Assembly: GCA_946627575.1 (NCBI GenBank)
Contig: CAMOVS010000053.1
Coordinates: 1 to 7,420 of the forward strand
From: an uncultured Lachnospiraceae bacterium
Lineage (GTDB): Bacteria > Bacillota > Clostridia > Lachnospirales > Lachnospiraceae
Length of the DNA: 7,420 bases
Direction of reading: 5' to 3'
Below are positions 1 through 6,194 of this stretch, one piece after another. Both the position numbers and the translations under genes were made by a program. Below the pieces are notes generated by a model, which was not told the origin of the DNA, ran no database searches, and was given only the letters and a program-made list of their open reading frames with translations. How positions within the stretch are numbered: the first letter of the stretch is position 1; each line of letters begins with the position of its first letter.

Positions 1-344
1 GGATCCGTCTGGTGACCAGGAAGAGAACCGGTAACCGCAGTAATGTCTACCGGATGGGGGATCTGGTATTGGATCGGGACAGCCATACAGTACAGCGGGG
101 TGGAAAAGACATCATTTTATCAGCGAAAGAATTCTCCATGCTGGCTTTTCTTATATCTCATCCGGGTGTTGTACTTTCCCGGGAGAAGATACTGAATCAT
201 CTGTGGGATTATAATTATGAGGGGGCGTCCAATATGGTGGATGTCTATATCCGCTATCTTCGCAAAAAGGTGGATGAAGGCTTTGACAAGAAACTGATCC
301 ACACTGTGAGGGGAGCGGGATATGTGATGAGGGAACCGCTATGA
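1..344 (+). CDS. OmpR/PhoB-family response regulator, C-terminal DNA-binding part (5' truncated)
   Basis: The reading frame is open from base 3 to the TGA at 342-344, and the window begins inside the gene, so the N-terminal receiver domain is missing. The visible ~113 residues form a winged-helix DNA-binding domain of the OmpR/PhoB type. The motif LSAKEFSMLAFLISHPG leads into VLSREKILNHLW, then the recognition helix VDVYIRYLRKKVD, and the wing hairpin IHTVRGAGYVM just before the stop. The GTG at base 12 is an internal valine codon, not a start. Its stop overlaps the start of the next gene, a histidine kinase, by 4 bp (ATGA), so the two are a translationally coupled cognate pair. It probably controls transcription of its own operon or of envelope genes; its targets cannot be read from this sequence. 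Confidence 0.95.
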   Translation, partial: IRLVTRKRTGNRSNVYRMGDLVLDRDSHTVQRGGKDIILSAKEFSMLAFLISHPGVVLSREKILNHLWDYNYEGASNMVDVYIRYLRKKVDEGFDKKLIHTVRGAGYVMREPL

Positions 345-1777
345 GGCGTCTTTCCATCAAATCCAGAGTGGCACTGTGGTATGCATTTTCCATGCTGGCT
401 TTTCTTCTCCTGGTTGTTGCCTTGCTTTTGGCTGCGGGAGATCAGCTTGTGTCGAGAGAGAGAAAATCGAATCTCATGACGGTGACGGATCGCGCTGTGG
501 ATCATGTGCGGATTCTGGATGGGAAAATGTCAATCGATGATGATATATCTTACTACAGTGATGGAACTTATGTCGTCATTTACAGAGATGATGGTACCCA
601 GATCTCGGGGCTGATTCCGGAGGGATTTCCTGTAAGAACGGCCTTTGAAGCGGACCGGATCAGGAAAGCGAAAGAAGGATCTTATTCTTATTTCGTATAT
701 GATCGATTGATTGAGAACCAGAAGGCAGGGAAAATATGGATCCGCGGTATAACTTCTGCCCGTCTTAAGGATATCGCTCCTTCTGTAATGAGGATGCTGA
801 AAGGTTTTCTTATAGCCATTCCTATTCTATTTGCCATTGCCCTGGCCGGGGGATGGATGATGACCCGGCAGGCTTTTGCCCCTTTGAAACAGATCGTGGG
901 TGCGGCCAAGGAGATTCGGGGAAGCGGCAAGCTTGACCGCCGCATAGGCTTAAGCGGATCGGATGCTTCCGATTCGGATGAAATTCGGAGGACAGCAGCT
1001 GTCTTTGATGAGATGCTGGACCAGATTGAAAAGGATTTCAACAGGGAAAAGCAATTTACCAACGATGCCAGTCATGAACTTCGAACACCTGTCTCAGTGA
1101 TCCTTGCCCAGAGTGAGTATGCTATGGCGAATATGAATGATTCTGAAGAGGTTAGAGAATCTCTTCAGGAAATACGTCACCAGGCAGTCCATATGTCTTC
1201 CCTGCTGAGTCAGCTTTTGACCATGGCCCGGGCAGATCGGGGGATTGAACAACTTCACCTGGAAACCGCAGACATCGGCCTTTTGGCTGAAGAGTCCGCA
1301 GGCCGTTTTCTTTCTGAGGCCATCCTGCGTCATATTCACATACATGTGGATGTGCAGGAATGCTGTTATATATTATGTGATCCTCTTTTTATCAGCCGTA
1401 TGTTTGATAATCTTATAGATAATTCTCTCAAATATGGCAGAACAGGAGGACGGACAGAGGTCTTTGTTCGAAAAGATGAGGATACTATCCGCATTATGAT
1501 TCGTGACGATGGCATGGGGATACATGAGGAAGATCTGCCGAGGATCTGGGATCGATTTTACAGGGGCTGTCATACGGACTATGATGGAGCTCTTTCGGTG
1601 GAAGATCCTGATGCAATCGGGATCAGGAAGGAAGACGAAGCCCGCAGCATGGGTCTGGGGCTGTCTATGGCAGCCTGGATCGTTGAGGCACACCATGGAG
1701 AAATAAGGGTTGAGAGTCAACCTGAAAAGGGGAGCAGCTTCTACGTATATTTTCCCTGCTGCAGTTCAGAAGGATAA
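341..1777 (+). CDS. Membrane sensor histidine kinase (HAMP-HisKA-HATPase)
   Basis: 478 residues, a normal length for an OmpR-class partner kinase. A short N-terminus precedes TM1 (about residues 11-33). An extracytoplasmic sensor segment of ~115 residues follows, then TM2 (about 153-174) and a HAMP-like linker (175-235). The H-box FTNDASHELRTP carries the phospho-accepting His245. The ATPase domain has an N-box (FDNLIDNSLKYG, 355-366), a G1 box (DDGMGI, 389-394), an F-box (RIWDRFYRG) and a G2 box (GLGLS, 438-442), so it should be active. It would autophosphorylate and pass phosphate to the regulator encoded just upstream, which it overlaps by ATGA; a GAGGG ribosome site sits 7 nt before the ATG. 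The stretch between F-box and G2 box (about 409-435) is longer than usual and rich in Asp and Glu. The sensor segment resembles no domain I can name, so the stimulus is unknown. Confidence 0.95.
   Translation: MRRLSIKSRVALWYAFSMLAFLLLVVALLLAAGDQLVSRERKSNLMTVTDRAVDHVRILDGKMSIDDDISYYSDGTYVVIYRDDGTQISGLIPEGFPVRTAFEADRIRKAKEGSYSYFVYDRLIENQKAGKIWIRGITSARLKDIAPSVMRMLKGFLIAIPILFAIALAGGWMMTRQAFAPLKQIVGAAKEIRGSGKLDRRIGLSGSDASDSDEIRRTAAVFDEMLDQIEKDFNREKQFTNDASHELRTPVSVILAQSEYAMANMNDSEEVRESLQEIRHQAVHMSSLLSQLLTMARADRGIEQLHLETADIGLLAEESAGRFLSEAILRHIHIHVDVQECCYILCDPLFISRMFDNLIDNSLKYGRTGGRTEVFVRKDEDTIRIMIRDDGMGIHEEDLPRIWDRFYRGCHTDYDGALSVEDPDAIGIRKEDEARSMGLGLSMAAWIVEAHHGEIRVESQPEKGSSFYVYFPCCSSEG
1768..1774 (+). 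promoter_or_regulatory. Ribosome binding site of the PepSY gene
   Basis: AGAAGGA lies 9 nt before the ATG at 1784 and sits inside the last codons of the kinase gene. This fixes the start of the PepSY protein and indicates coupled expression with the kinase. Confidence 0.7.
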
Positions 1778-1783
1778 ATAATA

Positions 1784-2572
1784 ATGAAAAAACATATTAA
1801 TCCCTATATTGTCACCGGGACCTGTATGATTATTGTACTGATGGTTGCGATATCGGTATTCTACCGCAGTACTCTTGCAGGAGATAAGGATGTTCGCATT
1901 ACAGGCGATGAAGCCAGAAAAATCGCTTTAAGCGATGCCGGTGAAAAGGCAGAAGAGGTGACATTTACAAGGACAAATCTTGATGATGAATCCGGCACTC
2001 CGGTATATGAAGTAGATTTTTATACCGATAAGAAGAAATATGAGTATGAGATCAATGCCCAGACAGGAAGTGTACGAGAAAAAGAAATTGTAGTTCAGCC
2101 TGCGACAAAGAGTCATAAGAAGAAAGATGCAGCCAATGAAATCGATGTGATCGGAGTGGAAAGGGCGCAGGCTGCGGCTCTAAAGGCCGCCGGCCTTAAG
2201 GCAGATGAGGTATCATTTACCAGAACTTCTCTTGAGAACGAAGATGGAAAAGTGATCTATGAAGTTGAATTTGTCAAAGATGGCGTCGAATATGAGTATG
2301 ATGTCGATGCTTACTCCGGGAAAATCCTTGATGCTGAAAGTGAAGCCGAGAGTAAAGAGGCGGACGATCCTACGGATGATCTGAATGATCCGGACGACGA
2401 TGATGACTATGACGATGACAGCGATGATGACGACAAGGAACAAGACATCGATGACCATGACGAAGACGACAAGGAACAAGACATCGATGATCATGACGAT
2501 GACGACAAGGAACAAAATATCGATGATCATGGCGATGACAACGAAGAAGATGATGAAGAAGATGATGATTAA
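1784..2572 (+). CDS. Membrane-anchored double PepSY protein with acidic repeat tail
   Basis: 262 residues. A single hydrophobic segment (about 8-27) follows MKKHINPY; there is no clear lipobox or signal-peptidase site, so I read it as an uncleaved anchor with the rest outside the membrane. Two PepSY-like units follow: residues ~39-101 (EEVTFTRTNL, YEVDFYTDKKKYEYEINAQTG) and ~123-185 (DEVSFTRTSL, YEVEFVKDGVEYEYDVDAYSG). They align at an offset of 84 residues and look like an internal duplication. A Lys-rich linker (109-115) separates them. From ~190 to the end the chain is almost entirely Asp and Glu, with three 12-residue repeats at 216-251. PepSY domains are known in peptidase propeptides and in small envelope proteins, where inhibitory or binding roles are proposed. 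Here it lies 6 bp after a sensor kinase, which suggests an accessory or target of that two-component system. The tail could bind Ca2+ or other cations, or cationic peptides; that is inference. Confidence 0.85.
   Translation: MKKHINPYIVTGTCMIIVLMVAISVFYRSTLAGDKDVRITGDEARKIALSDAGEKAEEVTFTRTNLDDESGTPVYEVDFYTDKKKYEYEINAQTGSVREKEIVVQPATKSHKKKDAANEIDVIGVERAQAAALKAAGLKADEVSFTRTSLENEDGKVIYEVEFVKDGVEYEYDVDAYSGKILDAESEAESKEADDPTDDLNDPDDDDDYDDDSDDDDKEQDIDDHDEDDKEQDIDDHDDDDKEQNIDDHGDDNEEDDEEDDD
2429..2536 (+). repeat. Three 36-bp in-frame tandem repeats
   Basis: Copies lie at 2429-2464, 2465-2500 and 2501-2536 and encode DDKEQDIDDHDE, DDKEQDIDDHDD and DDKEQNIDDHGD. They differ at only a few bases, so the expansion looks recent or maintained by slippage or recombination. 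Because the unit is a multiple of three, copy-number change would lengthen or shorten the acidic tail without breaking the frame. Confidence 0.95.
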
Positions 2573-2600
2573 GAGGGTTGATGTTCCATAAATAACAAAA

Positions 2601-2606
2601 AGGAGG
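2601..2606 (+). promoter_or_regulatory. Perfect Shine-Dalgarno of the basic secreted protein
   Basis: AGGAGG, 9 nt before the ATG at 2616, is a full consensus site. It suggests the basic protein is made at a higher level than its upstream neighbours. Confidence 0.85.
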
Positions 2607-2615
2607 AGAAAGTTT

Positions 2616-3251
2616 ATGAGGAAAAGAAAAATACTTAACTGCTTTTGCATGATCGCTTTATTGGCGCTAGCAGCGATTCAGGTATCTGCCGCTTCCTCGG
2701 CTCCCAAAGTGAAATCAACGGAGTTTAAGGGTAAGAAAAAGGTAGAGGTGGAATTCAAGGGAAAGGTCGAGTATAAAAATACGTCTGTAGCAGTTACGGA
2801 TTCTTCCGGAAAGTCTTATAAGACCGTGATCCTTGAGAAGGATGATGATGACATTGAGTTCAAGGTATCCAAGCTGAAATCCGGGAAGAAGTATACTTAT
2901 AAGATCTCAGGAATACGGAAAAAAGGAACAGGAGACTATACATCCGTTAAAGGCTCTTTTAAGGTTGCCGGTAAAAAGCAGATCGTAGTTGAGAAAGTAG
3001 ACTATGATCGAAGCGACAAGGAGGTCAGCTTTGAGTTCCAGGGTGCTGTGAAGTGGAAGAAAGCAAAAGTGGTGATTACGGATTCTAAGGGAAAGAATTA
3101 CGTAAAACGTATCAAAGAGAAAGACAGAGATGAGATTGAAGTAAAGGTGAAAAAACTCAAGGCCGGCAAGAAATACAGTTATAAGATCAGCGGTGTGGCC
3201 AGGAAAGGAAGCAACAGCTATAAAACAGTTAAAGGTCATTTTACTCCCTAG
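2616..3251 (+). CDS. Secreted lysine-rich protein of two 73-residue repeats
   Basis: 211 residues; I do not recognise a named family. The N-terminus is a classic signal peptide: MRKRK, a hydrophobic core to about residue 22, and a likely cut after VSA at 25. The mature part contains two repeats that align without gaps, residues 43-115 and 137-209 (offset 94), with about 41 of 73 positions identical by hand count. Each unit alternates short beta-like strands and ends in LK-S/A-GKKY-T/S-YKISG, which recalls the final strands of fibronectin type III or Ig-like modules. The mature chain is dominated by Lys, in sharp contrast to the Asp-rich tail of the protein encoded 43 bp upstream. No LPXTG signal, cell-wall binding repeat or catalytic motif is visible. 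Probably a soluble or electrostatically held surface protein in the same operon; its function is unknown. Confidence 0.8.
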   Translation: MRKRKILNCFCMIALLALAAIQVSAASSAPKVKSTEFKGKKKVEVEFKGKVEYKNTSVAVTDSSGKSYKTVILEKDDDDIEFKVSKLKSGKKYTYKISGIRKKGTGDYTSVKGSFKVAGKKQIVVEKVDYDRSDKEVSFEFQGAVKWKKAKVVITDSKGKNYVKRIKEKDRDEIEVKVKKLKAGKKYSYKISGVARKGSNSYKTVKGHFTP

Positions 3252-3285
3252 CAGATTACTAGAAGAATGTGACAAAGAGGAGGGG

Positions 3286-3573
3286 ATGATTCTGAAAAGT
3301 CTAACAAGAGAGCGGGTAATGTTTTATGGAAGGGTTCAGGGCATCGGTTTTCGCTACCGGCTGAAATACGCTGCATCCGACCGGAATCTGACCGGCTGGG
3401 TCAGGAACCGTTATGATGGCAGTGTTGAAGCGGAGATCCAGGGAGACAGGGATGCCATCACTGACCTGATCAAGGCTATGGCCGGGATTCGCTTTATCCG
3501 GATTGACGGGATTAAAAGAACGGAGATCCCTCTGGAAGAGGGAGAGTATCATTTTCGGATTGAATCCTATTAA
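3286..3573 (+). CDS. acyP: Acylphosphatase
   Basis: 95 residues, the usual size of the small acylphosphatase family (EC 3.6.1.7), which hydrolyses the carboxyl-phosphate bond of acyl phosphates such as acetyl phosphate or 1,3-bisphosphoglycerate in the cytoplasm. The phosphate-binding loop GRVQGIGFR ends in Arg23, and LTGWVRN supplies Asn41; these are the two catalytic residues of the family and fall at the canonical numbers. DGSVEAEIQG follows as expected. The frame is open upstream to an ATG at 3193, but that start would add 31 non-homologous residues and overlap the previous gene. The ATG at 3286 gives the normal length. A GAGG at 3277-3280 is 5 nt before it, although the stronger AGGAGG (3278-3283) is only 2 nt away. 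It lies 35 bp after the secreted protein gene and just before the terminator, so it is probably the last gene of the operon. Confidence 0.93.
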   Translation: MILKSLTRERVMFYGRVQGIGFRYRLKYAASDRNLTGWVRNRYDGSVEAEIQGDRDAITDLIKAMAGIRFIRIDGIKRTEIPLEEGEYHFRIESY

Positions 3574-3604
3574 GTCAGGCCGATTCCGATTGAATCTATA
3601 GTAT

Positions 3605-3663
3605 AAAAAAACGGAGCATGCCGGGAATGAAAACTTCTGGTATGCTCCGTTTCATCATTTTTT
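3605..3663. terminator. Bidirectional intrinsic terminator between convergent genes
   Basis: A 12-bp stem pairs 3611-3622 (ACGGAGCATGCC) with 3639-3650 (GGTATGCTCCGT), with one G-U pair and a 16-nt loop; flanking A/T bases can extend it. On the + strand it is followed after a few bases by a run of T at 3658-3663. On the - strand the A-run at 3605-3610 becomes a U-tract right after the stem. It can therefore end both the acylphosphatase operon and the convergent hybrid sensor gene. Confidence 0.85.
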
Positions 3664-3741
3664 GCATCTTACTATTTTAGATCTTACTATGTATACCGGC
3701 TATGAGATGTCATAAGAAACCGGCAAAGGCAAATGGCCTAT

Positions 3742-5472
3742 CTACAAATATTTCTCAATGACCTTGTATAGAACGTAAGGACTGACCGGCTTGGACAGAT
3801 GGTCATTCATGCCCGCTTCGATGGACTGCTGTCTTTCTTCGGGTCGGTCGTTGGCCGTCAGAGCAATGATCGGAATCTCTGCTCCGGCCCCTCCTGCGGC
3901 TCGAATCCGTCTGGCAACTTCAATACCGGTGATGCCAGGCATCCTGATGTCCAGAATGATGATGTCAAAGCGACCCTGATCCCGTAAATAAGCATCATAT
4001 CCCTTTTGCCCATCGTCCATATCCACAACAAGGAATCCGGCATTTCTAAGCAGCCTGCTGGTGACCTCCAGATTAATAAGATTGTCATCGATAACCAGAG
4101 CCGTCTTGCCGGTAAAGTCAGGCGTTGAGAAGACTTCATCGGAATTGTCAGAAGGTGATAAGATTGTGTACTCATCCAGATTCCTGACATGGAAAGGATC
4201 CTGGACGATCTCACGGATGCTTTCAGAGCCGGAAGTATCATCTCCTGTAAGACCGGATGAGCCGTCTGCTGAACAGATATCAGCATCGGAGCTGATTACT
4301 GCGGGTCCTCTTCGGAAGCGGAAAGCCAGATTAATCTGCTTTCCTTCTTCAAGGTCTTTGACTGAAAAACTGCCATCCAGAAGTTCTGTATATTTCTTGA
4401 GAAGGATCAGATTAAAATCGATGGCATTAAGATCCTTCTGCATCTCCTTGAACAGGCCCTGGTAATCCATCGTGCCTGCTGCAAGCTGATCTACGGAAAG
4501 ATTGCAGCGGTCTGAAAGTATAGAGAAGGTATATATAGAGGTGTCCCCTTCTTCTTCCTTCTCAGAGACCATAAGCTGCAGGTAGCCGCTTGGAGAAGAA
4601 TTGCTGATGATGTGCCGTACCAGTCTGCTCAGCAGGCTGGTCAGAATGGTTTCATCTGAGATGATATTCTGATGCTTTACGCCTGAAGCATCCCAGCTGA
4701 AGAGCGTATTCATGTATTCACAATGTTCTGACAGGGGTCCGTCAAAAAACTGAAGCATCTCTTCGATGGAGATCAGATCGGATTGGAGATTCTGATTCCA
4801 ACGGATAACATTCTGAAGCTCTCTCACATCATTAAGACTTTCCATCATGTGGTTCTGGGTAACATAAGTCTGTTCGATCAGCTTATCGGAACGATTGTAA
4901 TGGGAGGAGCCATACTCATTTTGACTGTTCTCTTCCATCATCATATCGGTCAGGCCGCCGAGTGAGAAAAGGTGGGTCCGGAACTCACGGTCCAGCAGAT
5001 GAAGCATTCGGCTGGCGATATTGGACTGACTTACTGCTTCCTTATATTCTTCCTGCAGTCTGACATTGGCTTTGCGAAGAGTCAGGGCATCATCGGTGAT
5101 ATCCTGCAGAAAAAGAAGAATATCTCCTTCTTTTCTTTTCATAAAAGAAGCTTTGCGATAAATAACGGTATGATTGTCGCCGGCACAGGAGTAGTAGACC
5201 TGATAGCTGTTCTTGCCGGAAAGCTCCCGGATCACGGTAGACAGACTCATATTCTGAATCGTTCGATTAATGTCGTCCTCCGCTATATTCCTCTCGATCA
5301 TGTAGGTCATCGCCTCATCGTAAGGAAAATGAGACGGGTCCCATTGGTTCGGGGAGTTTATCATAGGCAGAAGACAAGTGCCATAGCCGGATGCCGCATC
5401 GATAGATATAATGCAAAGGTATCCTACAGGCATAAGATCTTCAGCAAAGATCATTTTCATATTCTTACTCAT
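3742..5472 (-). CDS. Cytoplasmic hybrid pseudokinase: PAS-like sensor, degenerate histidine kinase core, intact receiver
   Basis: 576 residues, with no membrane segment. Residues ~10-130 look like a divergent PAS-type sensor ending in LLFLQDITDDALTLRKAN, followed by a coiled linker. The dimerisation helix holds LDREFRTHL where a kinase has SHExRTPL: Arg162 replaces the phospho-histidine and His167 replaces the proline. In the ATPase region the N-box asparagine aligns with His287 (RLVRHIISNSS), the G1 motif DxGxG is absent (SDRCNLSVDQL), and the G2 glycines are replaced (AIDFNLILLKKYTELLDGSF). After an acidic, Ser-rich linker (~392-455), a complete receiver domain (457-576) has Asp462/Asp463, phospho-acceptor Asp508 in LDIRMPG, Thr539 and Lys561. 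It should accept but not generate phosphate. An AGAGG site lies 8 nt before the ATG. The gene is divergent from an HPt gene, the natural phosphate donor or acceptor for such a receiver. Degeneration calls rest on hand alignment. Confidence 0.88.
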   Translation of the reverse strand: MSKNMKMIFAEDLMPVGYLCIISIDAASGYGTCLLPMINSPNQWDPSHFPYDEAMTYMIERNIAEDDINRTIQNMSLSTVIRELSGKNSYQVYYSCAGDNHTVIYRKASFMKRKEGDILLFLQDITDDALTLRKANVRLQEEYKEAVSQSNIASRMLHLLDREFRTHLFSLGGLTDMMMEENSQNEYGSSHYNRSDKLIEQTYVTQNHMMESLNDVRELQNVIRWNQNLQSDLISIEEMLQFFDGPLSEHCEYMNTLFSWDASGVKHQNIISDETILTSLLSRLVRHIISNSSPSGYLQLMVSEKEEEGDTSIYTFSILSDRCNLSVDQLAAGTMDYQGLFKEMQKDLNAIDFNLILLKKYTELLDGSFSVKDLEEGKQINLAFRFRRGPAVISSDADICSADGSSGLTGDDTSGSESIREIVQDPFHVRNLDEYTILSPSDNSDEVFSTPDFTGKTALVIDDNLINLEVTSRLLRNAGFLVVDMDDGQKGYDAYLRDQGRFDIIILDIRMPGITGIEVARRIRAAGGAGAEIPIIALTANDRPEERQQSIEAGMNDHLSKPVSPYVLYKVIEKYL

Positions 5473-5490
5473 ATTGTGTACCTCTTAAAG

Positions 5491-5496
5491 ATTATA
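5491..5496 (-). promoter_or_regulatory. Candidate -10 box of the hybrid sensor gene
   Basis: TATAAT on the - strand lies 18 nt before the start codon. The best -35 match (TTGCTT, complement of 5516-5521) is 19 nt away, longer than ideal. A start of transcription about 7 nt downstream would fall on the ribosome site and leave almost no leader. The match may therefore be chance in AT-rich DNA. Confidence 0.3.
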
Positions 5497-5672
5497 TGAT
5501 ATCAGTTTTGCAGCGAAGCAATCCGTGATAGCTTTTAACCTTAAATCGTTTGTATTAGCAAATATATAAATTGATGATAACACATTTTTGGAGTTCCGAC
5601 AATACACCTGAAAAAGAGCTCGGAGGAAATATGCCAATACTGTAATTATTTAATTTATTTTGCTTTCAAATG

Positions 5673-5701
5673 TGGAAAAACAAGCCCTGAAGTGTTATAA
5701 T
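5673..5701 (+). promoter_or_regulatory. Extended -10 promoter of the HPt-CheB/CheR operon
   Basis: TGTTATAAT at 5693-5701 is a perfect extended -10 element (TGnTATAAT). A TGGAAA at 5673-5678, 17 bp upstream, matches four of six bases of the -35 consensus. Transcription would start near 5708 and give an ~87-nt leader before the HPt gene. It looks like a housekeeping-sigma promoter. Confidence 0.65.
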
Positions 5702-5721
5702 TAAACCAAATAGTGTCATAA
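5691..5721 (+). repeat. Phased direct repeat AGTGTYATAA at the promoter
   Basis: AGTGTTATAA (5691-5700) and AGTGTCATAA (5712-5721) are spaced 21 bp start to start, two helical turns. The first copy overlaps the -10 box and the second covers the predicted start region, which is where a repressor would act. Confidence 0.5.
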
Positions 5722-5794
5722 AATAATTGTGGACAAGTGATAGTTTGGACTATGTTGCTTAGGAAATAGAGGGTTTTAGGATCGGAGTATATCA

Positions 5795-6154
5795 ATGGAT
5801 GAATTGTTTAAAGAACTTGAGGACTGGGGATGTAACATCCAGGATGCCTTATTCAATGTTATGGGAGACAGAGAATTCTATCAGGAACTGCTAAGACGGT
5901 TTCTGAAGGATCCCTCGGTAGATGAACTGAAAATGGCGGTTAGCAAAGGGGATCTTTCCGCTGCGATTCAGGCATCTCATGAGATCAAGGGGACGACAGC
6001 AACGTTGGGGCTTCTTCCCTTGAATCAGGAGATATCTAACTTTTTAGATGCGATACGGAATGAGGATGTGGACGCGATCCGTCTCCAGGAGATGTACAGT
6101 AACGTCGGAAAGCAGTTTTATACCTGCAGGACGATTCTTGAAAAGATATCGTGA
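5795..6154 (+). CDS. Stand-alone HPt phosphotransfer protein
   Basis: 119 residues, the normal size of a single HPt four-helix domain. The phospho-accepting site is His62 in ASHEIKGTTATLGLLPL, matching the HPt pattern AHxLKGxxxxLG. The N-terminal helix DREFYQELLRRFLKD is also typical. No other domain is attached and there is no membrane segment, so it is a soluble shuttle passing phosphate between receiver domains. GGAG at 5784-5787 lies 7 nt before the ATG. The CheB-CheR fusion gene follows after 40 bp without an evident terminator, and the hybrid pseudokinase gene is transcribed in the opposite direction. Its likely partner is the receiver domain of that pseudokinase, plus any receiver in the missing part of the fusion protein; pairing is inferred from position only. 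Confidence 0.92.
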   Translation: MDELFKELEDWGCNIQDALFNVMGDREFYQELLRRFLKDPSVDELKMAVSKGDLSAAIQASHEIKGTTATLGLLPLNQEISNFLDAIRNEDVDAIRLQEMYSNVGKQFYTCRTILEKIS

Positions 6155-6179
6155 TGGTTTCTGACTGGTTACTATTCAC

Positions 6180-6185
6180 AGGAGG
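6180..6185 (+). promoter_or_regulatory. Shine-Dalgarno deciding the CheB-CheR start
   Basis: AGGAGG lies 9 nt before the ATG at 6195. An ATG at 6187 is nearer but opens a frame that ends after ten codons, so 6195 is the start. Confidence 0.85.
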
Positions 6186-6194
6186 GATGAGAGG

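Larger units (their letters stand above)
5473..5794. other. 322-bp AT-rich divergent intergenic region
   Basis: This region separates the - strand hybrid sensor gene from the + strand HPt gene and must hold both promoters. It is clearly more AT-rich than the flanking genes. It contains a good + promoter at 5673-5701, a weaker - strand -10 candidate at 5491-5496, a phased direct repeat at 5691-5721 and a ribosome-site-plus-ATG signal at 5622-5645 that yields only four codons. I see no convincing riboswitch, tRNA or long hairpin in it. Confidence 0.8.

Noticed and set aside
1..6. Window begins exactly with GGATCC (BamHI) and has another near its end at 7406
   Set aside because: Several other GGATCC sites occur inside, and the open frame continues through the left site; at most it hints at a cloned fragment edge, not a biological feature.
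2213..2650. Antisense frame of 145 codons with Ile/Val-rich, membrane-like composition
   Set aside because: Its hydrophobic look is simply the complement of GAT/GAC codons of the acidic tail; it is a shadow.
3193..3285. Longer acylphosphatase start at the ATG at 3193
   Set aside because: It would overlap the upstream gene and add 31 residues with no family counterpart; the start at 3286 puts Arg23 and Asn41 at their canonical positions.
3664..3710. Repeated ATCTTACTAT and CCGGC words after the terminator
   Set aside because: Short, not palindromic and without context; probably chance in AT-rich convergent spacer.
4061..4465. Sense-strand frame of 134 codons opposite the hybrid sensor
   Set aside because: It is a shadow of the receiver/linker part of the - strand gene, which has unmistakable receiver motifs.
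5578..5605. Possible sigma-28 (motility) promoter, TAAC then TCCGACAA
   Set aside because: The spacing is about 13 bp instead of 15 and both boxes have mismatches; not enough to support a motility-type promoter.
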